From Buttiauxella sp049686335 (GTDB lineage Bacteria > Pseudomonadota > Gammaproteobacteria > Enterobacterales > Enterobacteriaceae), in assembly GCF_049686335.1 (NCBI RefSeq), contig NZ_JBAVHX010000005.1, forward strand, positions 1 through 64,000: DNA of 64,000 bases, written 5' to 3'. Position 1 is the first letter of the stretch. Each line of letters starts with the position of its first letter. The notes beneath the pieces are model-generated. The model searched no databases. It was not told the origin of the DNA and saw nothing but the letters and a program-made list of their open reading frames with translations. The translations under genes and the position numbers were made by a program. This document shows, one piece after another, positions 43,782-52,689 of this stretch.

Positions 43782-44141
43782 ATGAACTGGGATGTGTTGA
43801 AGTGGTTGATTGGCATCTACTTTGGCTGTTTTTTTGGGCTTCTCAAAGTCGCCTACTCTGACCCAAAATTTTATCTTGAGTACATTGATAAAAAGCTCAC
43901 CTGGTTCTGCTACACCTGCATGATAGCCTTCAGCGCCTTCTGGTACGGGCTCTATGCGTGCAGAAACTACACGGTGGAAAACATCGACCTGATTTCAGAA
44001 CAATTGTCCCATCTGGACAAAGAATATAGCTATGTCACGTCCTATCTTCTGGTCTTGATTATCGCGTCCTGTTTGTCGTTCGCCGCCAGCCTTTTGTTTA
44101 TTGATGTCGCACGCAGAAAACAAGCTCATTTGAGTACCTGA
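43782..44141 (+). CDS. Hypothetical inner-membrane protein
   Basis: A 119-residue protein with a weak AGAGG ribosome-binding site. Three hydrophobic segments are visible (about 5-23, 40-58, 85-107); the middle loop is acidic. No family recognised. Followed by a good terminator. Confidence 0.55.
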   Translation: MNWDVLKWLIGIYFGCFFGLLKVAYSDPKFYLEYIDKKLTWFCYTCMIAFSAFWYGLYACRNYTVENIDLISEQLSHLDKEYSYVTSYLLVLIIASCLSFAASLLFIDVARRKQAHLST

Positions 44142-44166
44142 GTTCCTCTAAATCGCCGATAAGCTG

Positions 44167-44199
44167 AAAGCCCGTATGGTAAACCCATGTGGGCTTTTT
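44167..44199 (+). terminator. Intrinsic terminator
   Basis: AAAGCCC-GTATGGTAAACCCATGT-GGGCTTTTT; the inner ATGG/CCAT also pair. It follows the membrane protein gene by about 25 bp. Confidence 0.85.
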
Positions 44200-44313
44200 G
44201 TTTTACGACGAGGTGATTGGCCATCATCCCTAAACCCTTCGTAATACACCTTAACAATCTGTCTTACTCCCAACAGGTAATATCCCCATTCACTTTAAAA
44301 GGGATGTTTCTGC

Positions 44314-44535
44314 ATGACCAAATTGATGAAAATTTTGCTGTTAACTGGTGTTGCGCTGTCTGCTACCGCTTGTTCAAGTGACTACGTGATGTCGACCAAA
44401 ACGGGCGACATGATTGTGACGCAAGGCAAGCCGGAGGTGGATAAAGACACTGGCCTGATTAGCTATACCGACCAGCAAGGCAACGAACGCCAGATTAATG
44501 ACGATCAAGTCGTGCAGATGATTAAGAAAGACTGA
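44314..44535 (+). CDS. YgdI/YgdR-family lipoprotein
   Basis: A 73-residue lipoprotein: signal peptide and lipobox ATACSS (Cys20), then the DUF903 SH3-like domain (MSTKTGDMIVTQGKPEVDKD, GLISYTDQQGNE). The family includes E. coli YgdI and YgdR, of unknown function. It is a single gene with its own terminator. Confidence 0.88.
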   Translation: MTKLMKILLLTGVALSATACSSDYVMSTKTGDMIVTQGKPEVDKDTGLISYTDQQGNERQINDDQVVQMIKKD

Positions 44536-44550
44536 TTTTTTCCATTTATA

Positions 44551-44578
44551 CCAGCCAGTACATGCTGGCTGGTATTTT
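44551..44578 (+). terminator. Intrinsic terminator of the lipoprotein gene
   Basis: A perfect 8-bp stem CCAGCCAG-TACATG-CTGGCTGG followed by TATTTT. Confidence 0.85.
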
Positions 44579-44689
44579 CATCCCCCACTATTTCCCTTTC
44601 AAAAATTCCGTGCTGGAGAGCGTGCACCTTCATTCCGCACAGAAAAAAATTTCATTTTCCTGACAATATTTATGCTTCTCATTCTTCTA

Positions 44690-44725
44690 CCTCATCAGTA
44701 GCAATACTTAACTAATCTGATGAGG
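44690..44725 (+). promoter_or_regulatory. Inverted repeat covering the ribosome-binding site of a decayed gene
   Basis: CCTCATCAG (44690-44698) is a perfect 9-bp complement of CTGATGAGG (44717-44725). The right arm includes most of the GAGGAG ribosome-binding sequence of the gene at 44733, so the hairpin would hide it. Confidence 0.5.
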
Positions 44726-44732
44726 AGTAAAA

Positions 44733-44903
44733 ATGATGAGAGATTTTGATATGCGTGGACACGGCCGGGAGCGCCGTCGTATGCATGAACGCTGGATGCA
44801 AATGACACCAGAGCAGCGCGAATAATTTGTTCAGCAGCGCCGAGGTGGATTCTGGCGTCAGAAACCGGATGATAACGCCCAAAAACCGACGCAAGCTGAG
44901 TAA
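44733..44903 (+). pseudogene. Small Spy-like protein gene interrupted by an in-frame TAA
   Basis: Starts at ATG 44733 with a strong GAGGAG ribosome-binding site. It reads MMRDFDMRGHGRERRRMHER, WMQMTPEQRE, then TAA (44823-44825), and continues in frame FVQQRRGGFWRQKPDDN to a second TAA at 44901. The TPEQRE-x-FVQQ stretch resembles the LTxxQ repeats of Spy/CpxP-like periplasmic metal-stress proteins, but no signal peptide is seen. The continuity of coding character across the stop suggests a recent nonsense mutation. Confidence 0.5.
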
Positions 44904-44908
44904 CGGTA

Positions 44909-45098
44909 ATGAAAGCCGGGACGGCAGGACATTTTCGAGTCATGTTGGCGCTCAATGCGTGTCGCTCGAAGCTGAAAGCTTTTATCGTTGGTCGCACGCC
45001 GGTTCGTGATGACGCAGACGACATCCCGCATGCACAAGGCCGTGCTTTATCTACGAACCCGTCTTCGCAATCTTTATGATGAGCTGACGGAAGGCTGA
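44909..45098 (+). pseudogene. Decayed gene resembling the start of an ECF sigma factor
   Basis: The frame from ATG 44909 reads MKAGTAGHFRVMLALNACRS, KLKAFIVGRTPVRDDADDI and then loses similarity. The frame one base on (from 45030) reads HKAVLYLRTRLRNLYDELTEG to a TGA at 45096. FIxxRTPVRDDADDI followed by a leucine/arginine-rich helix is the pattern of sigma-70 region 2, so a frameshift near 45022-45030 plus loss of the rest is likely. It lies 5 bp after the decayed Spy-like gene, so the two may have formed an operon. Confidence 0.4.
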
Positions 45099-45126
45099 GT
45101 GCGCAGAGTCGGGTTTCTCTGAACAA

Positions 45127-45154
45127 AAAGCCCCGGCCAGCGTAACCTGGCCGG
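45127..45154 (-). terminator. Intrinsic terminator of the esterase gene
   Basis: On the minus strand CCGGCCAG-GTTACG-CTGGCCGG is followed by GGC and TTTTT. It lies 25 bp beyond the hydrolase stop. Confidence 0.85.
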
Positions 45155-45178
45155 AATGGTGCGAGGAGTTCATTGAGC

Positions 45179-46087
45179 TTATTGACCTACCCGCCATGCA
45201 ACATCACGCATGGCATCGCGGGCTGCCTGGCTGATGCCTCCAAGCTGGAAAAAACCATGGATCACACCGAGATAGCGCTGACAGGTGGACTCAACGCCCT
45301 GGTCCATCAGGCACTCATGCAGAACCTCGCCTTCATTGCGCAACGGGTCGTATTCAGCGGTGATGATATGTACCGGTGGCAAACCTGCAAAATCTTCACG
45401 AAATAATGGGCTGGCTTCATCATCCATTGGGTCTAGATCGGGCATATAGGCTTCGTAACCTGAAAGCAGCGTATCGCGGGTAATGATGTAGTCGTAGCCA
45501 TTTTCCTGATAGCTGACAGATTCCGCCGTCGCGTCCAGCATTGGGTAAATCAACATCAGCCGCGCAGGTAACCAGTTTCCTGCACTTTTCAGGCGCAGGG
45601 CGGTGACCAGGGCAATGTGCCCACCGGCGCTGTCTCCCGCGAGCGTAATTCGTTGACGGTTCACTTCCAGTTGATCAGCCGCTTTCCAGATATCATCCGC
45701 TGCACGCTCAGCGTCATCATGCGCTGCCGGATAAGTATGCTCCGGGGCTACGCGATACTGCACGGCAATCACCCGGCAGCCACTGTGATAGCAAAGCTGG
45801 CGTAACGGATTGTCATGAGTTTCAAACCCACCGCTAACAAAGCAACCTCCGTGGTAGTAGATAACGGTAGGTAGGGATCCTGTCGCATTGAGCGGGGAAA
45901 ATATGCGTAACGTGCTTCCATTAAGACTGATGTCTTTCACGTCGACTCGGGTTTCCGTGTCACCCGCTAAAACAGTGCTGGCGATATACCCGGCGCGGCG
46001 TTCGGCAAAAGTTTGTTGGCGTGAAGAAGGACGACCGGAGGCGATGAACTCATCAACCAGCCCGGCGATTGCGGGTTCGAGGGACAT
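45179..46087 (-). CDS. Alpha/beta hydrolase of the hormone-sensitive-lipase family
   Basis: A 302-residue cytoplasmic esterase-like protein. Visible: oxyanion-hole motif YYHGGCFVSGG, nucleophile Ser in LAGDSAGGHIAL, Asp in ITAEYDPLRNEGE and His in GVIHGFFQLGG, all in the HSL order. E. coli Aes is a relative, but I do not call this gene aes. Likely substrate: short-chain acyl esters. Single gene with its own terminator; ribosome-binding site AAGGAA. Confidence 0.85.
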   Translation of the reverse strand: MSLEPAIAGLVDEFIASGRPSSRQQTFAERRAGYIASTVLAGDTETRVDVKDISLNGSTLRIFSPLNATGSLPTVIYYHGGCFVSGGFETHDNPLRQLCYHSGCRVIAVQYRVAPEHTYPAAHDDAERAADDIWKAADQLEVNRQRITLAGDSAGGHIALVTALRLKSAGNWLPARLMLIYPMLDATAESVSYQENGYDYIITRDTLLSGYEAYMPDLDPMDDEASPLFREDFAGLPPVHIITAEYDPLRNEGEVLHECLMDQGVESTCQRYLGVIHGFFQLGGISQAARDAMRDVAWRVGQ

Positions 46088-46302
46088 AGCGGAATTCCTT
46101 TTATGCTGTATGGATGAACAGTTATATCGTATTTATGGGATCGCGTGAACCGAGTTTTTTCACTATCTCAGCATTCTGGAAGGCGCCTCGAACAAATGAA
46201 AACTATCAGGAAAAAGCAGATAACAGTACGCTTTTTGAAGTTTATAGTACCCAGCAAGCTCATTCACGAAACAACATTAGATACCGTAAATAATGTAGAT
46301 GG

Positions 46303-46352
46303 TTAAACATTGTGCGATTTACCCATCGTGTTAAAATGAGTTTAAACATTGT
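46303..46352. promoter_or_regulatory. Direct repeats, probable toxin-antitoxin operator
   Basis: TTAAACATTGT occurs at 46303-46313 and again at 46342-46352, 39 bp apart, just before the antitoxin gene. MazE/PemI-type antitoxins autoregulate at repeats in this position. Confidence 0.55.
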
Positions 46353-46369
46353 TTAATTTGGTGATCATT

Positions 46370-46624
46370 GTGAAAACGCTGATTCGTAAATGGGGTAATT
46401 CCGCAGGGGCCATTATTCCTGCTGCTGTTCTGGAGAAAGCTGGGATGAGAATAGGTGACAAAGTGGATATTGAAGCCGTTGAGGGAGGGATTATGTTGCG
46501 AGTCGCAAAGCCGATATACACGCTAAGTGAGTTACTGGCCCAATCACCTGAAGGAAGTTTCGAGCTAGATGATGAAGACCGTGAGTGGCTGAATTCTCCT
46601 CCTGTTGGCAAGGAGATCGATTAG
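46370..46624 (+). CDS. MazE/PemI/ChpS-family antitoxin
   Basis: An 84-residue protein from GTG 46370 (MKTLIRKWGNSAGAIIPAAVL); an in-frame TTG at 46349 is less likely. The N-terminal AbrB-type swapped-hairpin DNA-binding domain is clear (RKWGNSAGAIIP, MRIGDKVDIEAVEGGIMLR). The C-terminal part (YTLSELLAQSPEG...) is the acidic toxin-binding tail, as in ChpS/PemI. Directly upstream of the toxin. Confidence 0.9.
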   Translation: MKTLIRKWGNSAGAIIPAAVLEKAGMRIGDKVDIEAVEGGIMLRVAKPIYTLSELLAQSPEGSFELDDEDREWLNSPPVGKEID

Positions 46625-46957
46625 GTGAGTCTTTATATGCCTGATAGAGGCGATTTAGTGTGGCTCGATTTTGATCCTGCTGCAGGTCACGAACAAGCCA
46701 AAACTCGGCCTGCGCTAGTATTGTCTCCAGTCGAATTTAGCCGCAAGTCTGGCATGGCGATTGTGGCACCAATAACATCTCGTGTTCGTGGCAATGCATT
46801 CGAAGTACATCTGACAAAAACGCACACTCGAGGAATTGTCATTTGCCATCACGTTAAATCAATCGATTTCCGTGCCAGACAAATGCGTTTCATTGAAAAA
46901 GCACCTGAAGAAGTAACAGAAGAGACGCTGTCCAGAGTGAAGGTATTTTTCGAATAA
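46625..46957 (+). CDS. MazF/PemK/ChpB-family mRNA interferase toxin
   Basis: A 110-residue endoribonuclease toxin starting at GTG 46625 immediately after the antitoxin stop; ATG 46637 (MPDRGDLVWLDFDP) is an alternative. Conserved features: RGDLVWLDFDPAAGHEQAKTRPALVLSP (R of the active site), VAPITSRVRGNAFEV and the C-terminal VKSIDFRARQMRFIE. Cuts mRNA in a sequence-specific way; target unknown. Confidence 0.92.
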   Translation: MSLYMPDRGDLVWLDFDPAAGHEQAKTRPALVLSPVEFSRKSGMAIVAPITSRVRGNAFEVHLTKTHTRGIVICHHVKSIDFRARQMRFIEKAPEEVTEETLSRVKVFFE

Positions 46958-46960
46958 CAC

Positions 46961-46983
46961 AGTGGGATGCAAAGCATCCCACT
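46961..46983. terminator. Hairpin between the toxin gene and fdhE
   Basis: A perfect 10-bp stem AGTGGGATGC-AAA-GCATCCCACT between two convergent genes. There is no good T-run on either strand, so it may be a weak or Rho-assisted terminator. Confidence 0.6.
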
Positions 46984-46990
46984 GCATCAA

Positions 46991-47920
46991 TTACTCGCCT
47001 TCCCCTGGGAACAGGAAAGGATTAATGCTGCTACGGGCAAAGCCTTCTTGCTCCATGCGTGCATCCAGCACCAGCGTAGCTAAATCGTCAGCGACGGCTT
47101 CTACTTTGGCATCTTTTTCCTGATAGAGAATCTTCAGGTAAGTGCCACAGTCGCCACAGCTTTCCGCTTTAACTGCTGACTGCTCGCTTTCCAGCGACCA
47201 GTAGTTCAGGTCGCGAGTTTGTTCGCAGTTACTGCATTTCACCCGCACCACGTGCCATTCGGTTTCGCACAGGTTGCAGTGCAGATAACGCAGGCCGCTG
47301 GTGCCGCCAATCTGCACGATGCTGGAAACCGGCATCGAACCGCAAACCGGGCAGAACTGGCGTTGTTCGCCGTATTCCGCTTTCGCACGCCCAGGGATGA
47401 GGCTCGCCATTTGCGCCCAGTAAAGCGACAACGCAGCCCAAATGAATGGGGCTTTGTCGCTGGAAACCAGTGCAAAATCAGCGTTAAACAGCGCGGTCGC
47501 CATTTCTTCCAGCTCTTGCGTTGAAGCCTTTTCCAGATTTTCGATAACTGCCAGTGCCTGGCCGCTCATCTCTGGTTTTAGCTCAGCAATCAGCGAGTTG
47601 AGCAAACGCTGCCAGTGCGGGTCACGCGGCAGAACATGGATATCCAGCGGCGGCTTGCCGGTTTCAGAAGATTTCTGAATCAGCGCCGTTAAGTCCATTT
47701 CCAGCGGGTGGTCGTACAGCACCACTTCCTGCGCATGTGCGATAAGTGCCGCAAAGCGCAGGAAATCACCCAGCGGATTGTCGGTCGCCAGTTCGCGCAG
47801 GCGTTCTGCTCGGCGGTTGTAGAGATTTTTCAGCCGGGGGAACAGTAACGGCGGGATAGTCTCCGCCGCACGTTTGTCGCTCTTCTCCAGCTGATCTTGC
47901 GGGATTATGCGAATACTCAT
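46991..47920 (-). CDS. fdhE: Formate dehydrogenase accessory protein FdhE
   Basis: A 309-residue cytoplasmic protein, same length as E. coli, needed for formation of active respiratory formate dehydrogenases. It binds iron through four CxxC pairs in its C-terminal rubredoxin-like region: CPVCGS, CNLCET, CSNCEQ and CGDCGT. Overlaps fdoI by 4 bases; last gene of fdoGHI-fdhE. Confidence 0.97.
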   Translation of the reverse strand: MSIRIIPQDQLEKSDKRAAETIPPLLFPRLKNLYNRRAERLRELATDNPLGDFLRFAALIAHAQEVVLYDHPLEMDLTALIQKSSETGKPPLDIHVLPRDPHWQRLLNSLIAELKPEMSGQALAVIENLEKASTQELEEMATALFNADFALVSSDKAPFIWAALSLYWAQMASLIPGRAKAEYGEQRQFCPVCGSMPVSSIVQIGGTSGLRYLHCNLCETEWHVVRVKCSNCEQTRDLNYWSLESEQSAVKAESCGDCGTYLKILYQEKDAKVEAVADDLATLVLDARMEQEGFARSSINPFLFPGEGE

Positions 47921-48552
47921 TCCTGTCGTTTTTCCTGTTTTTGGCGAACTTCACGATACCATTTCGGATGGTGTTTTTTCGCCCAGGACGTTGTGACCCA
48001 GCCTTCCACCATCGCGGTAATCGTGCCTTTCACCCAAAGGGCGGCGTAGATGTGGACCATAATAACCACAATCAGTGCCACTGCGGCAAATGAATGCACC
48101 ATCAGGGCTACGCGAATCACCGGGATTGAGAAAGCAGGCGCGAAGTAAGGACGCCAGATAATCACGCCGCTCACCAGCAGCAACACCAGGAAAATAATCG
48201 CCGCCCAGAACACGCATTTCTGGCCAAAGTTATAACGCCCGGTGTCACCCACTTCCTCGTTGACGACGATCTTACGAATATTCTTCGCCCAAAAGATATC
48301 ATCCCGATTGATTAGATTGTGGTGCCAGTAACGGAAAAACATGATGATAAACGAGGCAAACATCACCACACCGACGAACGGATGGAGGATGCGCGCCAGC
48401 TGCGGCGTACCCATAATATGCATCAGCCAGTTAAAGGATGGGAAGAAGAACCCCAGCCCGCTCACCGCCGCCAGTATGAAGCAGAAGGCGGTTACCCAGT
48501 GGTTGATGCGCTCGGGTGCGCTGTAACGTTGAATGGTCACTTGTTTTTTCAT
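47917..48552 (-). CDS. fdoI: Formate dehydrogenase-O cytochrome b556 subunit
   Basis: A 211-residue inner-membrane cytochrome b with four transmembrane helices. Haem-ligand histidines are in RINHWVTAFCF, LHPFVGVV and LMVHSFAAVALIVVIMVHIYAALW. Takes electrons from FdoH and reduces menaquinone or ubiquinone. Overlaps fdoH by 4 bases. Confidence 0.97.
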   Translation of the reverse strand: MKKQVTIQRYSAPERINHWVTAFCFILAAVSGLGFFFPSFNWLMHIMGTPQLARILHPFVGVVMFASFIIMFFRYWHHNLINRDDIFWAKNIRKIVVNEEVGDTGRYNFGQKCVFWAAIIFLVLLLVSGVIIWRPYFAPAFSIPVIRVALMVHSFAAVALIVVIMVHIYAALWVKGTITAMVEGWVTTSWAKKHHPKWYREVRQKQEKRQE

Positions 48553-49454
48553 GGTTTGCGCACCTCGTCATCGTCATGGTGCAAATTTTCGTCTTCATCA
48601 TCGGCACGGTTCGGGCCGACTCCCACATAGTGGAACACGCTGGCGGCGAAGGTTGCAGCAAAGCCAATAGCGGCGAGCGGCTTCCAGACACCTTTCCAGA
48701 ATTTCACGGTTGGGCTAATGGACGGATTCTCCGGCAGGCCGTGATACAGCGTTGGCTTGTCCGCATGATGCAGCACGTACATAACGTGGGTGCCGCCAAC
48801 GCCTTCCGGGTCGTACAATCCGGCGTTGTCATAACCGCGTGTTTTCAGCTCAGCCACACGCTCGCCCGCCAGGTTTTTCATCGACTCTTTCGAGCCAAAA
48901 TGAATCGCACCGGTTGGACAAGTTTTCACGCAGGCAGGCTCCTGGCCGACGGTCACACGGTCTACGCACAGGGTGCATTTGTAGACGCGGTTGTCCTCCG
49001 GGTTCAGGCGCGGTACATCAAACGGGCAACCGGCGATGCAGTAACCGCAGCCAATGCACTGCTCGGACTGGAAATCGACAATGCCGTTGGCGTACTGAAT
49101 GATGGCGCCTTCAGCCGGACACGCCTTCAGGCAGCCTGGATCCGCGCAGTGCATACAGCCATCTTTGCGGATAAGCCATTCCAGCTTGTCGTTTTGCTCC
49201 ACTTCCGAGAAGCGCATGACCGTCCATGATTTGGCGGTCAAATCAGCCGGGTTGTCGTAAACGCCGACATTACTGCCGATTTCATCACGCAGGTCGTTCC
49301 ACTCCGAACACGCCACCTGGCAGGCTTTACAGCCGATACAGGTGGTGACGTCGATAAGTTTTGCGACCTCTTGCTGATGATCCCGCGCCTGAGGCGCGGG
49401 TGTGAAGCCGTTAGTAGCGGAACGACGGATGATGTCCTGAGATTGATAAGCCAT
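48549..49454 (-). CDS. fdoH: Formate dehydrogenase-O iron-sulfur subunit
   Basis: A 301-residue periplasm-facing subunit with four 4Fe-4S clusters. Cysteine groups: CIGCKACQVACSEW, CMHCADPGCLKACP, CIGCGYCIAGCPF and CTLCVDRV...CVKTCP. One C-terminal transmembrane helix (about 258-280). Translationally coupled to fdoI, 12 bp after fdoG. Confidence 0.97.
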   Translation of the reverse strand: MAYQSQDIIRRSATNGFTPAPQARDHQQEVAKLIDVTTCIGCKACQVACSEWNDLRDEIGSNVGVYDNPADLTAKSWTVMRFSEVEQNDKLEWLIRKDGCMHCADPGCLKACPAEGAIIQYANGIVDFQSEQCIGCGYCIAGCPFDVPRLNPEDNRVYKCTLCVDRVTVGQEPACVKTCPTGAIHFGSKESMKNLAGERVAELKTRGYDNAGLYDPEGVGGTHVMYVLHHADKPTLYHGLPENPSISPTVKFWKGVWKPLAAIGFAATFAASVFHYVGVGPNRADDEDENLHHDDDEVRKP

Positions 49455-49466
49455 AATTCGTCTCCG

Positions 49467-52400
49467 TTACACCTTTTCCACATTGACCAGGAACGCCTTA
49501 AATTCAGGCGTTTGCGTGTTGGCATCACCGACATATGGCGTCAGGGTGTTAGCGATAAAGCCTTTCTTCGCTACCCCTTCGTAACCCCAGTGAATCGGAA
49601 TACCGATGGTGTCCACTTTCTGGCCGTTCACATCCAGCTGGCGAATACGCTTGGTCACCACCGCTTTGGCTTTGATAAAGCCACGGTTGGAGGAGACTTT
49701 CACCGTGTCGCCGTGAGCAATGCCGAGTGAATTCGCGAGCTTTTCGCCAATCTCGATAAACTGCTCTGGCTGCGCGATGGCATTCAGTAGCGCGTGTTTG
49801 GTCCAGTAGTGGAAATGCTCGGTCAGACGATAGGTGGTGCCGACATACGGGAACTTATCGTGCTTGCCCATCGCTTCCAGGTCACCTTTAAACACGCGCG
49901 CCGCCGGGTTAGAAACCACGTTCGGGTGCAGCGGGTTGGTGCCAAGCGGCGTTTCAAACGGCTCGTAATGCTCAGGGAACGGCCCTTCTGCCATTTTGTC
50001 GATAGCAAACAAGCGCCCTAAACCTTCCGGCTGCATGATGAACGGCCCAACGTCAGTGCCCGGAGCAGCAGTGCTGTAGTCGGCAATATCCGCGCCGCTC
50101 CACTTCGCGCCATCCCAGGAAATCAGACGGCGTTTTTCATCCCACGGTTTACCCGCTGGATCAGCAGAAGCACGGTTATACAGAATGCGACGGTTAAGCG
50201 GCCACGCCCAGGCCCAGCCCAGCGTGTTACCCAAACCTGATGGGTCGGCGTTATCACGGCGTGCCATCTGGTTGCCGTCTGGAGTCCAGGAACCGGCGAA
50301 AATCCAGCAGCCACTGGAAGTGGTGCCGTCATCGCGCAATTGAGCAAACGAGCTAAGCTGCTGGCCTTTTTTCACCAGTACCGCGCCGGTTGCCGGGTCG
50401 ACCACGTCCTGCAACGCTTTACCGTTGCTCTCCATCGCCACTTCTTCCGGAGCCGGGTTGTCTGGTGTCAGGTAATTCCAGCTCATGTTCAGCACTTGCT
50501 CTGGCAGCGCACCGCCTTCAGTCTGGTACATATGGCGCAAGCGGCTAAAGATACCCGCAAGGATTTCGCCATCGTTCAGCGCTTCTCCTGGGGCATCTGC
50601 ACCTTTCCAGTGCCACTGCAACCAACGGCCGGAGTTAACGATAGAACCGTTTTCTTCGGCAAAGCAGGTCGATGGCAAGCGGAACACTTCAGTCTGGATT
50701 TTCGACGGGTCGACATCGTTCATCTCGCCGTGGTTTTGCCAGAAGTTAGAGGTTTCGGTGTTCAGCGGGTCGATGGTCACGAGGAATTTCAGCTTCGACA
50801 GCGACGCAATGACTTTGTTTTTATTCGGGAACGACGCGACAGGGTTGAAGCCCTGACACAGATATCCGTTCACCTTGCCCTGGTTCATCATCTCGAAATA
50901 TTGCAGGACGTCGTAGCCCTTGTCCCACTTCGGCAACCAGTCATAACCCCAGCTGTTTTCCGCTGTGGCTTTGTCGCCAAAGAAGGCTTTCATCATTGAA
51001 ACGAAGAATTTCGGGTAGTTGCCCCAGTAGTTGACCTGGCCTTCCAGCAGCGGTTTCGGCGTGTTGGCGGCAAGGTATGTCTGGAGATCGGGCTGTTTTT
51101 CGTTCGGCAACGTCATGTAGCCTGGCAGGCTTTGTGACAGCAAACCGAGATCGGTCAGCCCCTGAATATTGGAGTGTCCACGCAGGGCGTTGACGCCGCC
51201 GCCTGCCATTCCCATATTGCCGAGCAGCAGCTGGATCATCGCCATGGTACGAATGTTCTGCGCGCCCACGGAGTGTTGCGTCCAGCCCAGTGCATACAGG
51301 AACGATGCGGTTTTATCTTTTACGCTGGTCGCTGCGATATATTCACAGACCTGAATGAAGTCATCTTTCGGGGTACCGCAAATATTGGAAACCACCTCTG
51401 GCGTGTAGCGGGAAACGTGCTCTTTGAGCAGGTTCCATACACAGCGCGGATGGGTCAGCGTCAGGTCGCGTTTCGCGAAGCCCTTCTCATCCAGCTCATA
51501 ATTCCAGGAGGTTTTGTCGTATTTACGGTTTGCCGCGTCGTAGCCGGAGAACAGGCCGTCATCGAAGCTGTAATCCTCACGCACAATCAGATTGGCGTTG
51601 GTGTAAGCCTCGACATACTCGCGGTTGTATTTATTGTTGTTTATCAGATACAGCAATACGCCAGACAAGAAAGCAATGTCTGAGCCTGAGCGAATCGGGG
51701 TGTAGAAATCCGCCACCGAAGCGGTTCGCGTAAAGCGCGGATCGATAACAATTAGCTTCGCGCCGTTATGGATTTTGGCTTCCATCGCCCAGCGGAACCC
51801 GACGGGATGCGCTTCTGCGGCGTTGCCACCCATCACAATCACGAGATCGGCGTTCTTAATATCAACCCAGTGGTTGGTCATCGCACCGCGACCAAATGTT
51901 GGAGCAAGACTTGCTACCGTTGGTCCGTGTCAGACACGCGCCTGGTTATCCACGGCTAACATGCCGAGGGCGCGGGAAAATTTCTGGGTTAAATAGCCGG
52001 TTTCATTACTGGATGCTGATGCACACAACATACCGGTGGAGAGCCAACGGTTGACCGTCGTTCCCTGGTCGTTCTGCGCAATAAAGTTGGCATCACGGTC
52101 TTGTTTCATCAGTTTGGCGATACGGTCAAATGCCGATTCCCAACTGATTTGCTCCCACTTATCCGAGCCTGGCGCGCGATAAGACGGGAATTTCAGGCGG
52201 CTTTCACTGTGGATGAAGTCCACAAGTCCTGCGCCTTTCGGGCAAAGTGCACCACGGTTTACCGGATGGTCCGGGTCGCCTTCAATATGGAAGATTGATG
52301 CTTTGGCATTTTTCGCGCCGTCACCGAGGCTGTACATCAATAGCCCGCAACCGACGGAACAGTATGTGCAGGTGTTACGCGTTTCACGGGTACGTAGTAA

Positions 52401-52517
52401 TTTGTATTGCCGTGTTTCCGCCAGTGCAACGCCCGGGGCAAAACCCAGTGCCGCTGCTGTAGTCCCTGCCATACCGCCAGCACAGATCTTAAAGAACTGT
52501 CTTCTGCTGACCTGCAT
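49467..52517 (-). CDS. fdoG: Formate dehydrogenase-O catalytic subunit, selenoprotein
   Basis: A 1016-residue molybdopterin-guanine-dinucleotide enzyme that oxidises formate to CO2, exported by Tat. The start MQVSRRQFFKICAGG (ATG 52517) with AGGAG upstream gives the E. coli length and the twin-arginine signal SRRQFFK; the extension to 52598 is rejected. A TGA at 51930-51932 interrupts the frame at residue 196, between DNQARV and HGPTVAS; this is the known selenocysteine site, so the gene is intact. N-terminal 4Fe-4S motif C-x2-C-x3-C (CTYCSVGC). The two apparent halves, 51930-52517 and 49467-51929, are one gene. Confidence 0.98.
51891..51932 (-). promoter_or_regulatory. Bacterial SECIS element in fdoG
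   Basis: Directly after the UGA the mRNA can fold: outer stem GACCAA/UUGGUC, inner stem GG-U-AGCAA / UUGCU-CC with a bulged U and the apical loop GUC. The bulged U and the GU in the loop are the SelB recognition features known from E. coli fdhF. Confidence 0.85.
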
Positions 52518-52689
52518 GGGTGCTCCTTGTTTCGACATTTTCACATTATTTATAGGTGTATTTTTTTTGCGGTCTGCGCCGCAAAAGTCCACAATCAAAC
52601 CGAACTGGAAATATCCCCTACTCCAGAAGGGTTAGTGTTTCCAGAATACCACATTAGAATTAAGGCTGTTCCAATCAGGTTAAGACAAA
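52518..52689. promoter_or_regulatory. Divergent promoter region fdoG / fdhD
   Basis: A 172-bp gap between the two starts. The AGGAG ribosome-binding site of fdoG is at about 52522-52530. No certain operator was recognised. Confidence 0.45.

Noticed and set aside
42648..46087. Intact integrative element at selC
   Set aside because: No integrase and no duplicated attachment core (GATCTTCCGCCA) were found downstream in the window.
49467..52598. fdoG as two genes or a pseudogene split by a stop codon
   Set aside because: The stop is UGA at the known selenocysteine position 196, a SECIS follows, and selC is in the window.
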